Positions 29,257 to 38,125 of a stretch of DNA of 64,000 nt are shown here, one piece after another. The DNA lies in contig NZ_VFQF01000003.1 of NCBI RefSeq assembly GCF_006717145.1, positions 124,001 to 188,000 on the forward strand, read 5' to 3'. Made by a program: the position numbers and the translations under genes. Source of the stretch: Humibacillus xanthopallidus (GTDB lineage: Bacteria > Actinomycetota > Actinomycetes > Actinomycetales > Dermatophilaceae). Position 1 is the stretch's first letter. Each line of letters begins with the position of its first letter. The notes beneath the pieces are model-generated. The model saw nothing but the letters and a program-made list of their open reading frames with translations, did no database searches and was not told where the DNA came from.

Positions 29257-29535
29257 ATGTTCGACCAGCGCCATCTCAGAGCCTTCATCGCTGTCGCAGA
29301 GACCGGCTCGGTCAGCCGGGCCGCCACGCACCTGGGCTACTCGCAGCCGGCGGTCACGCAGCAGATCCGCCACATGGAGGCAGAGCTCGGGGTGCCGCTC
29401 TTCGACCGCGACTCCCTGCCGCTGCGCCTGACCCCCGAGGGTCGCGAGCGGCTCATCGTCGCCGAGGCCATCGTCATGCTCGGCCAGCGCCTCACCAAGA
29501 GCACCCAGCACGTTCCGCATTCGGATCACAAATAG
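29257..29535 (+). CDS. stand-alone LysR-type DNA-binding domain
   Basis: Only 92 residues: the winged helix-turn-helix of a LysR regulator (LRAFIAVAETGSVSRAATHLGYSQPAVTQQIRHMEAELGVPLFDRD) plus the start of the linker helix. The ~200-residue effector-binding domain is absent, and no remnant is seen downstream. It has its own ATG after CAGGGGGATCC. It precedes the small peptide, ABC transporter and M50 protease genes and may control them as an effector-independent regulator. Confidence 0.8.
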   Translation: MFDQRHLRAFIAVAETGSVSRAATHLGYSQPAVTQQIRHMEAELGVPLFDRDSLPLRLTPEGRERLIVAEAIVMLGQRLTKSTQHVPHSDHK

Positions 29536-29627
29536 GTGCTGGAGCTCGAGAGACGCCGCTCCTTACCTTTCTCTCGGGTTCAGGGAAATGGCTCTGGCCA
29601 CGAGAAGCGAGAAAGCAGGGAAAAGAC

Positions 29628-29903
29628 ATGAGCATGGTCACCGAAGCACAGTTCTCCACGACCAACGCCCTTCTGGGTGCCCGTCTGCGGGCCCAGGCAG
29701 CGGTGGGTCGGCGGCTTGACAGCGAGTACCGCGCCATCTGGATCGTCGTCTTCATCCTCGGCATCTTCATCATCGGCGCCGCGGCTCTCGCGATCTACTG
29801 CATCAGCCGTGGTCGCAGCGGCGGCGTCATCGACTTCAACGTGTCGAAGTGGTATAAGGGCTGGATCCCGGTCGGCATCCGCGTCGAGATCAAGTGTGTC
29901 TGA
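29628..29903 (+). CDS. 91-residue single-span peptide, candidate secreted-peptide precursor
   Basis: The ATG follows CAGGGAAAAG. Residues 1-35 are polar (SMVTEAQFSTTNALLGARLRAQ), about 37-60 form one hydrophobic segment (IWIVVFILGIFIIGAAALAIYC), and the C-terminal ~30 residues are amphipathic with aromatic and basic residues (VIDFNVSKWYKGWIPVGI, then RVEIKCV). I do not recognise a family. The following genes encode an ABC transporter and a small M50 protease, an enzyme class that cuts membrane-embedded helices. This peptide may be cleaved and exported. It could instead be a small structural membrane protein. Confidence 0.55.
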   Translation: MSMVTEAQFSTTNALLGARLRAQAAVGRRLDSEYRAIWIVVFILGIFIIGAAALAIYCISRGRSGGVIDFNVSKWYKGWIPVGIRVEIKCV

Positions 29904-29964
29904 GGCCCTCGCCTCGCACCCAGCGTCACTCCGCCTGAACTGACTCCGTGAAGGGACACCCATC

Positions 29965-30729
29965 ATGACCGAGATCCGCATCGACCGGGTGTCCCACCAC
30001 TACGGGAGCCACGCCGCCCTGACCGACGTCAGGGCGCGCGTGGCCCCCGGGCGCATCACCTGCCTGCTCGGCCCCAACGGCGCCGGCAAGTCCACCCTCG
30101 TGCACTGCATCGTCGGCCTCATCACTCCGACCGACGGTTCCATCACCGTCGACGGCGAGGTCGCAGGCTCCCGAAACGCCTGTGAAGAGATCGGATTCGT
30201 CTATGACGACCTCCCGCTCCCGGTCAACCTCACCGGACGCGAGGCGCTCGACCTCCTTCAGTCCTCGCACCGCGAGTGGGACGTCACCCTCGTCGACCAG
30301 CTCACCGAGCTCCTTGGCCTGGGCGACGCGCTCGACCGCCTCGTCGCGGAGTACTCGCACGGCATGAAGCGCAAGCTCCAGGTGATCGGCTCGCTCGGTC
30401 ACCGGCCCACCGTCTGGGTGCTCGACGAGCCCTTCCGCGGCCTCGACCCCGTGGCGACCTCGGTGCTCTCGCACCTCATCACGGAGTTCGCCCGGGCGGG
30501 GACGGTGCTCATCGCGACGCACGACCTGCTGCGGGCCCAGCAGCTCGCCGACGACGTGCTCGTCGTCGACGGCGGACGTCTCGTCGGCTCCGGCCCGCTC
30601 GAGCAGGTGCTCGACGGCGAGGTCGACCTGTCGGCGCGCTACCTCGCCCTCACCGGGCTCGACGTCGTCGTCGAACGAACGAAGGACGACATCGCGGAAC
30701 TCCGCCTCGCCCGAGACCTCGTCTCATGA
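29965..30729 (+). CDS. ABC transporter ATPase
   Basis: A 254-residue ABC ATPase of the exporter type. Walker A is GPNGAGKST, signature YSHGMKRKLQVIGSL (a SHGM variant of LSGGQ common in peptide and antibiotic exporters), Walker B VWVLDEPFRGLD, H-loop ATHD. It begins 61 bases after the peptide gene and probably pairs with the multi-span protein at 31151. Confidence 0.85.
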   Translation: MTEIRIDRVSHHYGSHAALTDVRARVAPGRITCLLGPNGAGKSTLVHCIVGLITPTDGSITVDGEVAGSRNACEEIGFVYDDLPLPVNLTGREALDLLQSSHREWDVTLVDQLTELLGLGDALDRLVAEYSHGMKRKLQVIGSLGHRPTVWVLDEPFRGLDPVATSVLSHLITEFARAGTVLIATHDLLRAQQLADDVLVVDGGRLVGSGPLEQVLDGEVDLSARYLALTGLDVVVERTKDDIAELRLARDLVS

Positions 30730-30818
30730 ATGCGCGACCGCATTCACCACCCCCAAAAAGCATCCCTTTTCACGAAGCAGCTTTCACGCGCATCCACGCA
30801 GTTGATCTGGAGACAACA

Positions 30819-31154
30819 ATGAAAAGCACCGGGACGGGCCGTCGGATCATTGCGGCCGCGACATTCTCTGCCGCAGCCATCATGGTGGCCATGGTCGTGC
30901 AGCTCATCGTGGCGCTCGTCCTGAGGGCCGACCTGTCGATCTGGGGACTGCTGTCGGTCACCGTCACCGAGACCGCTGAGGCGTCCTCGATCGGGTTCGG
31001 GTTCTCGCTCGTCGAGACCCTGCTGCTCTGGATCGTGCTGACGGCGATCGGCTCCCTCCCGTGGGGTCGACGGGGTCGGCAGGGGCCTCAGGGTCCCCGC
31101 GACGCAGCGGCCGACGAGCGCCTGGGCGGCCGGGCGCGCCCGCAGACGAGATGA
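30819..31154 (+). CDS. small two-span membrane protein
   Basis: A 111-residue protein; ATG 30819 is chosen because GGAGA lies six bases upstream. Two hydrophobic segments (about 10-35, IIAAATFSAAAIMVAMVVQLIVALVL, and about 55-75) and a charged, proline/arginine-rich tail. No family recognised. Its stop overlaps the next start (ATGA), so it is part of the transporter operon and may be an accessory or immunity protein. Confidence 0.6.
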   Translation: MKSTGTGRRIIAAATFSAAAIMVAMVVQLIVALVLRADLSIWGLLSVTVTETAEASSIGFGFSLVETLLLWIVLTAIGSLPWGRRGRQGPQGPRDAAADERLGGRARPQTR

Positions 31155-32593
31155 GCGACCGCAGCGCCCTCCTGGGGCTCTCCCGCGCCGTCGTGCGCAC
31201 CTGGGTCAACCGCGCCTCCGTCATCTGTGGAGGTCGGGCCCGCTTCCACGCCGTCGCCGCCCTCCTCGCCGTGGGGGTGCTGGCCGTCGAGGCCGCGGTG
31301 GTCGTCAGCGCGGGCGCCGCCACGCCCGTGGGCGCGCAGCCCGTCGTGGCGCTCGCACCGTCGCTGAGCATCGTGCTCTTCGTCATCGGGCTCGTCATGG
31401 CCGCCCTGCTCGGCCTCACGATGCCCGACGGTGACGACCTCGGGGTCTTCATCGCCCCCTCCGGCCTCTCGCGCGGCGTCCGGCGGCTCGGCACCGAGCT
31501 GCCGATGTTCGCCCTCTTCGCCGTTGCCGGAGCCGTGCTGAGCATCCCGATGTCGGTCAACGTGCTGCAGGGCGAGCTCACCGCGGGCATCATCGCGACG
31601 CGTCTGGTCGGCGCCTTCGCCCTCACGGTCGCGGGCCTCTTCGTCGGTCGCGCCGTCTGCATCGCCGTGGTGGCCGCGCTGTCACACCTCCGGGCCTCCC
31701 GCATGCTCGCCACCGGACTGGCGAGCGCCACGACGGTCGTGCTCGGTGGTCTGGCGATGAAGCTCAGCCAGCCCGCGGCCGCCGACGTCACCTCGCCGCC
31801 GCTGTGGCGCCGCCTCGTGGGCGCCGCGCTCGTGCCCGGCTGGCTCACCCCTGTCGTCTGGCTCCTGCTCGGAGCGCTCATCGCCGCCACCCTCTGGGCG
31901 CTGGTCCGCCTCCCCGCCGCGGAGCCCCGCACCGTCGTGGAGCGCCCGGCGGCGTGGCTGCGTCGTCCCGAGCGCCGGGGTCCGCTCGGCCTCGGCCCGG
32001 CGACCCTGCTGGCGACGCTCCGCGAGCCGAGCGTCGTGATGTGGCTCGCCTTCGCCGCATCGGCGCCCGCCCTGCTGCGTGGGGCCTCCTGGGTCTCGCA
32101 GCTGCCCGCCGAGATCTTCGCCGTCTATGCCATCGGCCTCCCCGCGCTCACGGCGGCATACCCCTTCGGCGTCACCCAGGGCGCGCGCCAGTGGCGCGCC
32201 GCGGCAGCCCCGGCCACGCGACGCGACGTCGCCTCGCAGCTGGTGGCCGCCGGGGTTCTCGTCGCCGGGGCCGTCGCGCTCCAGGTTGCGGTGGGGGTGC
32301 TCGTCGGGCTGCCGCCGCAGCTCGTCCAGTGGCCGCTCGTGGCCATCGTCTTCGCAGCCGCGCTCTTCTGGGGGCACGTCACGCCGGTGGTTCGCGGTGA
32401 GTCCTCGACCTGGGTGGCCGTCGACGTGCTCGCCGTGGTCACCTCCGCCCTCGTCGTCGTGGGCGGGGTCCTCCTCGCCGAGCGGCTGCCCGTCGAGGCA
32501 TCGGTCTTCGAGCCGCTGGCTCTCGGTCTGCTCCTCGTCGCCGGCTTCGCCACCCTGTCGCTCGCGCGGCGACGCGGCTCGGCCGTGGCATGA
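31151..32593 (+). CDS. multi-span membrane protein, probable ABC permease
   Basis: A 480-residue protein with roughly 10-12 hydrophobic segments in two halves joined by a cytoplasmic stretch (about 285-325, RTVVERPAAWLRRPERRGPLG). There is no strong motif; size and position after an ABC ATPase suggest an ABC-2-like permease. Its start overlaps the preceding stop and its end overlaps the M50-like gene, so the three are translationally coupled. Confidence 0.6.
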   Translation: MSDRSALLGLSRAVVRTWVNRASVICGGRARFHAVAALLAVGVLAVEAAVVVSAGAATPVGAQPVVALAPSLSIVLFVIGLVMAALLGLTMPDGDDLGVFIAPSGLSRGVRRLGTELPMFALFAVAGAVLSIPMSVNVLQGELTAGIIATRLVGAFALTVAGLFVGRAVCIAVVAALSHLRASRMLATGLASATTVVLGGLAMKLSQPAAADVTSPPLWRRLVGAALVPGWLTPVVWLLLGALIAATLWALVRLPAAEPRTVVERPAAWLRRPERRGPLGLGPATLLATLREPSVVMWLAFAASAPALLRGASWVSQLPAEIFAVYAIGLPALTAAYPFGVTQGARQWRAAAAPATRRDVASQLVAAGVLVAGAVALQVAVGVLVGLPPQLVQWPLVAIVFAAALFWGHVTPVVRGESSTWVAVDVLAVVTSALVVVGGVLLAERLPVEASVFEPLALGLLLVAGFATLSLARRRGSAVA

Positions 32594-33129
32594 GCCCTGC
32601 CGGCGCCGGGTCGTCGGCGCGGTGGTGGGGGCCCGGCCTGCTCGGCAGGGCGCTCTGGCTGACCTCGTGGTGGGGTGGCCCGCTCGTCGTCACCGCGGTC
32701 CTCGTCGGCGGCGTCTTCGCCCAGGCGAAGCCGCTCGTGCCGCTCGCCGTCGCGGTCTGGCTGTCGTATGCCGTCCACGAGCTCGGGCACGCAGCCGCGG
32801 CGCTCGCTCGTGGCGCCGACCGCTCCCGCGTGCGGCTGGTCCGTCACGGAGCGGGCCTCGCGGTGCTCGCCCCTGAGTCGTCAGCGGCTGACACGCGCAT
32901 CATCGCCCTGGCCGGTCCGGTCGCGGGTGCTGCTTCGGGGCTGGCCGTCGTGGGCGTCGTCGGGGCGGCGATGGCATTGCCCTGGTTGGCGCTCGCCCTG
33001 CCCGCTGCGGTCACCGTCCTGCACCACGCCGTCAACCTGCTGCCCTTCGCGCCGGACGGGCGCCACGTCTTCGGCGCGGGACGCCGGGCGCCGAGCGCTC
33101 AGGGTGCCCGAGCGGGCGGTCCCGCATAG
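32590..33129 (+). CDS. small M50-type membrane metalloprotease
   Basis: A 179-residue membrane protein with both M50 (site-2 protease) motifs: zinc-binding HELGH in SYAVHELGHAAAALARGA (about residues 62-66) and the third ligand in NLLPFAPDG (NxxPxxxxDG, about residues 149-157). Four or so hydrophobic segments surround them. It ends the operon with the ABC exporter. A YydH-like peptidase with an ABC transporter processes the YydF peptide in Bacillus; this arrangement is similar in parts but no radical SAM enzyme is present. Confidence 0.75.
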   Translation: MSPAGAGSSARWWGPGLLGRALWLTSWWGGPLVVTAVLVGGVFAQAKPLVPLAVAVWLSYAVHELGHAAAALARGADRSRVRLVRHGAGLAVLAPESSAADTRIIALAGPVAGAASGLAVVGVVGAAMALPWLALALPAAVTVLHHAVNLLPFAPDGRHVFGAGRRAPSAQGARAGGPA

Positions 33130-33139
33130 CGATATCCCT

Positions 33140-33203
33140 CCCGTTGGGTGGGAAAGGGCCGGATGTCGGACCCGTTTGGGTGTCGATAAGTGGCGGTTAT
33201 ACA
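33140..33203 (+). promoter_or_regulatory. promoter region of the sulfur assimilation operon
   Basis: Two direct repeats, CCCGTTGGGTG (33140-33150) and CCCGTTTGGGTG (33171-33182), start 31 bases apart, about three helical turns. A -10-like TATACA lies at 33198-33203, only 10 bases before the sirA ATG, so the transcript is likely leaderless. The repeats may bind a sulfur regulator. Confidence 0.4.
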
Positions 33204-33212
33204 TTCGATTAC

Positions 33213-34931
33213 ATGACCATCACCGACGCCACGACCGCGCCAGCCCGCGCCGCGACCCGACCGCCGCGCGCCGGGCGCTCCAACGGGCAGTGGAAGGTCG
33301 ACGGGGTCGAGCCGCTCAACGCCAACGAGACGTGGAAGCAGGAGGACGGTGGCCTCAACGTCCGTGAGCGGATCGAGCAGATCTACTCCCGCGAGGGCTT
33401 CGCCTCCATCCCGCCACAGGACCTCTCGGGGCGCTTCCGCTGGTGGGGCCTCTACACGCAGCGCAGACCGGGCATCGACGGCGGCCGCACGGCGCAGCTC
33501 GACGACACCGAGCTGTCCGACGAGTACTTCATGCTCCGCGTGCGGCTCGACGGCGGGGCGATCAGCCTCGCGCAGCTCAAGGTCCTCGCCGAGATCAGCC
33601 ACGAGTTCGCCCGCGGCACCGCCGACATCAGCGACCGCCAGAACATCCAGTACCACTGGATCCGCGTCGAGGACGTGCCCGAGATCTGGCGACGCCTCGA
33701 GGCCGTCGGGCTGCAGACGACGGAGGCCTGTGGCGACACGCCCCGCGTCATCCTCGGCAGCCCGCTCGCCGGGGTCGCCAAGGACGAGATCATCGACCCG
33801 ACACCGGTCATCGACGAGATCCTTGAGCGCTACATCGGCGACCCCGAGCTCGCCAACCTGCCCCGCAAGTTCAAGTCCGCCATCACCGGGCACCCGAGCC
33901 TCGACGTCGTGCACGAGATCAACGACATCTCCCTCGTCGGCGTCGTGCACCTCGAGCTGGGGCCGGGCTACGACCTGTGGGTCGGCGGCGGACTCTCCAC
34001 GGCGCCGCGCCTCGCCGAGCGCGTCGGCGTCTTCGTGCGGCCCGAGGAGGCCGCCGAGGTCTGGCACGGCGTCATCCGCGTCTTCCGCGACTACGGCTAC
34101 CGCCGGCTGCGCAACAAGGCACGCCTCAAGTTCCTCCTCGCCGAGTGGGGTCCCGAGAAGTTCCGCCAGGTGCTGCAGGACGAGTACCTCGGACGTGCCC
34201 TGCCCGACGGGCCCGCGCCGGCCCCCGCCACCGGCCCCGGCGACCACGTCGGCGTGCACCTGCAGAAGGACGGCAACCGCTACGTCGGTGCCGCTCCCAC
34301 CGTCGGGCGCATCAGCGGTGACGTGCTCACCGGCCTGGCCGACATCATGGAGTCCGTCGGCTCCGACCGGGTGCGCCTGACGCCGCACCAGAAGCTCGTC
34401 CTGCTCGACGTCCCCGGCCGCCGCGTCCGTGGCGTCGTGAGCCGGCTCGAGAAGCTCGGCCTGACGACCGCGCCGAGCCCCTTCCGCCGGCACACGATGG
34501 CCTGCACCGGCATCGAGTTCTGCAAGCTCGCCATCGTCGAGACGAAGGCGACGGCGGCGACGACGATCGCCGCACTCGAGCAGCGCCTCGCTGACGTCAC
34601 CGAGCAGCTCGACACCCCGATTAGCCTCAACGTCAACGGCTGCCCCAACTCGTGCGCCCGCATCCAGGTCGCCGACATCGGCCTCAAGGGCCAGCTCGTG
34701 ACGATCGAGGGCGAGCAGGTGCCCGGCTTTCAGGTGCACCTCGGCGGCGGCCTCGCCTCCGTCGACCGCGACGAGGCCGGCCTCGGCCGCACGGTCCGCG
34801 GCCTCAAGGTCACCGCCGACGACCTGCCCGACTACGTCGAGCGCGTCGTGCGGACCTTCCTCGACCAGCGCGAGTCCGGCGAGACCTTCTCGTCGTGGAC
34901 CCGCCGAGCAGACGAAGGAGCACTCCTGTGA
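33213..34931 (+). CDS. sirA: ferredoxin-dependent sulfite reductase
   Basis: A ~572-residue sulfite/nitrite reductase reducing sulfite to sulfide with ferredoxin electrons. ATG 33213 is chosen (MTITDATT). Ferredoxin-like half-domains are visible (RFRWWGLYTQRRPG; SDEYFMLRVRLDGG). The [4Fe-4S]-siroheme cysteines are in TMACTGIEFCKLA and NVNGCPNSCARIQVADIGLKG (C-x5-C ... C-x3-C). Its stop overlaps the cysH start. The sulfur-gene neighbours favour sulfite over nitrite. Confidence 0.92.
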   Translation: MTITDATTAPARAATRPPRAGRSNGQWKVDGVEPLNANETWKQEDGGLNVRERIEQIYSREGFASIPPQDLSGRFRWWGLYTQRRPGIDGGRTAQLDDTELSDEYFMLRVRLDGGAISLAQLKVLAEISHEFARGTADISDRQNIQYHWIRVEDVPEIWRRLEAVGLQTTEACGDTPRVILGSPLAGVAKDEIIDPTPVIDEILERYIGDPELANLPRKFKSAITGHPSLDVVHEINDISLVGVVHLELGPGYDLWVGGGLSTAPRLAERVGVFVRPEEAAEVWHGVIRVFRDYGYRRLRNKARLKFLLAEWGPEKFRQVLQDEYLGRALPDGPAPAPATGPGDHVGVHLQKDGNRYVGAAPTVGRISGDVLTGLADIMESVGSDRVRLTPHQKLVLLDVPGRRVRGVVSRLEKLGLTTAPSPFRRHTMACTGIEFCKLAIVETKATAATTIAALEQRLADVTEQLDTPISLNVNGCPNSCARIQVADIGLKGQLVTIEGEQVPGFQVHLGGGLASVDRDEAGLGRTVRGLKVTADDLPDYVERVVRTFLDQRESGETFSSWTRRADEGALL

Positions 34932-35677
34932 GCGCAGTCCCCCTCGCCACCCCGACGGTGCCGCGCAAGCGCCGCTCGGAGGCCGAGCTCAAGGCGATCG
35001 TCGACGACTTCAACGCGACGCTCGCCGCCGACCCCGAGCACGAGCCGACCGCCGACGAGGTCGCGGCCTGGGCCGCCTTCCACTTCGACGGCACCCTGGC
35101 GGTCGCGTGCTCCATGGCCGACGCCGTGCTGCCGCACGTCGTCTCGCGCTTCGCGCCCGGGGTCGACGTGCTCTTCCTCGAGACGGGCTACCACTTCTCC
35201 GACACGATCGTCACGCGCGACATCGTTGCGGAGGACCTGCCGATCACCCTCGTCAACGTCATGCCGGAGCTCACGGTCGCCGAGCAGGACGAGAAGTTCG
35301 GCCCCCGCCTCTACGAGCGTGACCCGGCCCTCTGCTGCCAGATGCGCAAGGTCGAGCCGCTCGCCCGCACGCTCCCGCTCTACGAGGCATGGGTGACCGG
35401 CGTGCGGCGCGACGAGGGGCCGACCCGCGCCGACACCCCGCTCGTCACGTGGGACGCCAAGAACGGCCTCGTCAAGATCAACCCGCTCGCTGCGTGGAGC
35501 TTCGACGAGCTCCTCGCGTATGCCGGTGAGCACCGGGTCGAGGTCAACTCCCTTCTCTCCGATGGCTACCCGTCGATCGGCTGCGAGCCGTGCACCCGCC
35601 GGGTCGAGCCCGGCGAGGACCCCCGCGCCGGCCGCTGGGCCGGCTTCGCCAAGACCGAGTGCGGACTCCACACATGA
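34928..35677 (+). CDS. cysH: phosphoadenylyl/adenylyl-sulfate reductase (APS type)
   Basis: A 249-residue reductase, GTG start overlapping sirA. It has the paired cysteines CCQMRK and CEPC (SIGCEPCTRR) that bind a [4Fe-4S] cluster and mark the APS-reducing branch, plus the C-terminal redox ECGLH. It turns adenylyl sulfate into sulfite for SirA. The absence of a cysC (APS kinase) gene or domain nearby agrees with APS, not PAPS, as substrate. Confidence 0.92.
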   Translation: MSAVPLATPTVPRKRRSEAELKAIVDDFNATLAADPEHEPTADEVAAWAAFHFDGTLAVACSMADAVLPHVVSRFAPGVDVLFLETGYHFSDTIVTRDIVAEDLPITLVNVMPELTVAEQDEKFGPRLYERDPALCCQMRKVEPLARTLPLYEAWVTGVRRDEGPTRADTPLVTWDAKNGLVKINPLAAWSFDELLAYAGEHRVEVNSLLSDGYPSIGCEPCTRRVEPGEDPRAGRWAGFAKTECGLHT

Positions 35678-36675
35678 CGACGACCGTGAACACGACTGAC
35701 ACCAAAGCCTCCCCGGCCGTCCCGGGGACCGGGCTCGACCCTGGGACGCAGCCCGACGCATACGCAAGCACCTCCGATGATCGGCGGCTGAGCCAGCTCG
35801 ACGCCCTCGAGGCGGAGGCGATCCTCGTCATCCGCGAGATGGCCGGCGAGCTCGAGCGGCCGGCGCTGCTCTTCAGCGGCGGCAAGGACTCCGTCGTCAT
35901 GCTCCACCTCGCGACCAAGGCCTTCTGGCCGGCGCCGATCCCCTTCCCGGTGCTGCACGTCGACACGGGCCACAACTTCCCCGAGGTGCTCGCCTACCGC
36001 GACGAGACCGTCGAGCGGCTCGGGCTGCGACTCGTCGTCGCGAGCGTCCAGGACTACATCGACGACGGCCGGCTGCGTGAGCGCGCCGACGGAACGCGCA
36101 ACCCGCTGCAGACCCTGCCGCTGCTCGACGCGATCAACGACAACCGTTTCGACGGCGTCTTCGGCGGCGGGCGGCGCGACGAGGAGAAGGCCCGCGCGAA
36201 GGAGCGGATCGTCTCTCTCCGTGACGAGTTCGGCCAGTGGGATCCGAAGAACCAGCGCCCCGAGCTGTGGAACCTCTTCAACCCCAGGCACCGTCCCGGC
36301 GAGCACGTGCGCGTCTTCCCGATCAGCAACTGGACCGAGGTCGACATCTGGCGCTACATCGACCGCGAGGACATCCCGCTCGCGCCGCTCTACTACGCCC
36401 ACGAGCGTGAGGTCTTCAACCGCGACGGCATGTGGCTGGCCGTCGGCCCGGTGAGCCAGCCGCGTGACGACGAGCAGGTCGAGACGCGCCTCGTGCGCTA
36501 CCGCACCGTCGGCGACATGTCGTGCACGGGCGCCGTCGAGTCGCCGGCGCGCACCAACGCCGAGATCGTCCTCGAGGTTGCCGCCTCGACGCTCACCGAG
36601 CGTGGCGCCACACGCGCCGACGACCGCATCTCGGAGGCCGCCATGGAGGACCGCAAGAAGGAGGGCTATTTCTGA
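35674..36675 (+). CDS. cysD: sulfate adenylyltransferase subunit 2
   Basis: A 333-residue subunit of ATP sulfurylase, ATG overlapping the cysH stop. The PP-loop is LLFSGGKDSVVMLHLA, followed by VDTGHNFPEVLAYRD and a typical FGGGRRDEEKARAKERI and PISNWTEVDIWRYI. The first ~40 residues are a low-complexity extension. It adenylates sulfate together with CysN. Confidence 0.94.
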   Translation: MTTTVNTTDTKASPAVPGTGLDPGTQPDAYASTSDDRRLSQLDALEAEAILVIREMAGELERPALLFSGGKDSVVMLHLATKAFWPAPIPFPVLHVDTGHNFPEVLAYRDETVERLGLRLVVASVQDYIDDGRLRERADGTRNPLQTLPLLDAINDNRFDGVFGGGRRDEEKARAKERIVSLRDEFGQWDPKNQRPELWNLFNPRHRPGEHVRVFPISNWTEVDIWRYIDREDIPLAPLYYAHEREVFNRDGMWLAVGPVSQPRDDEQVETRLVRYRTVGDMSCTGAVESPARTNAEIVLEVAASTLTERGATRADDRISEAAMEDRKKEGYF

Positions 36676-36748
36676 AATCCCCACGAAGTTCTCCGCTCGT
36701 CCCTCGCTCCGATACTTCGCGGGGGCCCCAAGACAAGGACAGCATCTG

Positions 36749-38125
36749 ATGAGCGCCCCCACGCAGAGCACTCCGGTCCTCGACCCGGCGGCCGTCGCCG
36801 GTGCCGCTCGCGGCACCCTGCTGCGCCTCGCGACGGCCGGATCCGTCGACGACGGCAAGTCGACCCTCGTCGGACGCCTGCTCCACGACACGAAGTCGGT
36901 CCTGTCCGACCAGCTCGCTGCCGTCGAGCGGGTCAGCCGCGACCGCGGGCTCACCGCGGCCGACCTCGCGCTGCTCACCGACGGCCTGCGGGCCGAGCGC
37001 GAGCAGGGCATCACGATCGACGTCGCCTACCGCTACTTCGCGACGGCCAACCGCTCCTTCGTGCTCGCCGACTGCCCGGGCCACGTGCAGTACACCCGCA
37101 ACACAGTCACCGGCAGCTCGACCGCCGACGTCGTCGTGCTCCTCGTGGACGCGCGCAAGGGTGTGCTCGAGCAGACCCGCCGCCACCTCGCGGTGACCGC
37201 GCTGCTCCGGGTGCCGCACGTCGTCGTCGCCGTCAACAAGATCGACCTCGTCGACTTCTCGCAGGAGGTCTACGAGCGGGTCGAGGCCGAGGTCCGGGCT
37301 GTCGCCCGCGAGCTCGGCGTCGTCGACGCCACGACCATCCCCGTCAGCGCGCTGGACGGCGACAACATCGCCGAGCGCTCCGAGCGCACGCCCTGGTATG
37401 CCGGCCCGAGCCTCCTCGAGCTGCTCGAGGCGCTGCCGCCGTCCGACGACCCCGCGCACGAGTCCTTCCGCCTGCCCGTGCAGCTCGTCATCCGCCCGCA
37501 GGGTGCCGCCCGCGACGAGGCGCACCGTGACTACCGGGGGTATGCCGGCCAGGTCGCCTCGGGTGTCGTGCGCGTCGGTGACGAGGTGGTGGCGCTCCCG
37601 TCGGGCCGCCGCACGACCGTCGTCGGCATCGACCTCGGCGAGCGCTCGCTCGACGAAGCCTTCGCTCCCCAGTCGGTGACGCTGCGGCTCGCCGACGAGA
37701 TCGACATCTCCCGCGGCGACGTCATCGCAGCCGCGGCCGACGCCCCGGTGCCGACGCAGGACATCGAGGCCGTCGTCTGCTGGCTCGGCGACGCCCCGCT
37801 CCGGCCTGCGCAGCGCCTGCTGCTCAAGCACGGCTCGCGCACGGTTCAGACCGCGGTGCGCTCGCTCAATGGGGCGCTCGACCTCGACAACCTCCACGCA
37901 GTGCCGGCAGAGGCCTTGTCGCTCAACGACATCGGCCTCGTGACGCTGCGCCTCGCCGCTCCCCTGCCGGTCGAGAACTACTCACTCTCGCGGCGCGGAG
38001 GCTCCTTCCTGCTCATCGACGCGCACGACGGGCGCACCCTCGCCGCAGGCATGGTCGGCGCGACCCTGCCCAGTGGCGCGCCGGCCCCCACCGAGCCGGA
38101 GGGCGACGAGGAATGGGAAATCTGA
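36749..38125 (+). CDS. cysN: sulfate adenylyltransferase subunit 1 (GTPase)
   Basis: A 458-residue EF-Tu-like GTPase; ATG after AAGGAC. G1 is GSVDDGKST, G2 region GITIDVAYRYF, G3 DCPGH, G4 NKID. Domains II and III follow. No C-terminal APS kinase domain is fused, in line with the APS-reducing route. It overlaps the next gene by 13 bases. Confidence 0.94.
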   Translation: MSAPTQSTPVLDPAAVAGAARGTLLRLATAGSVDDGKSTLVGRLLHDTKSVLSDQLAAVERVSRDRGLTAADLALLTDGLRAEREQGITIDVAYRYFATANRSFVLADCPGHVQYTRNTVTGSSTADVVVLLVDARKGVLEQTRRHLAVTALLRVPHVVVAVNKIDLVDFSQEVYERVEAEVRAVARELGVVDATTIPVSALDGDNIAERSERTPWYAGPSLLELLEALPPSDDPAHESFRLPVQLVIRPQGAARDEAHRDYRGYAGQVASGVVRVGDEVVALPSGRRTTVVGIDLGERSLDEAFAPQSVTLRLADEIDISRGDVIAAAADAPVPTQDIEAVVCWLGDAPLRPAQRLLLKHGSRTVQTAVRSLNGALDLDNLHAVPAEALSLNDIGLVTLRLAAPLPVENYSLSRRGGSFLLIDAHDGRTLAAGMVGATLPSGAPAPTEPEGDEEWEI

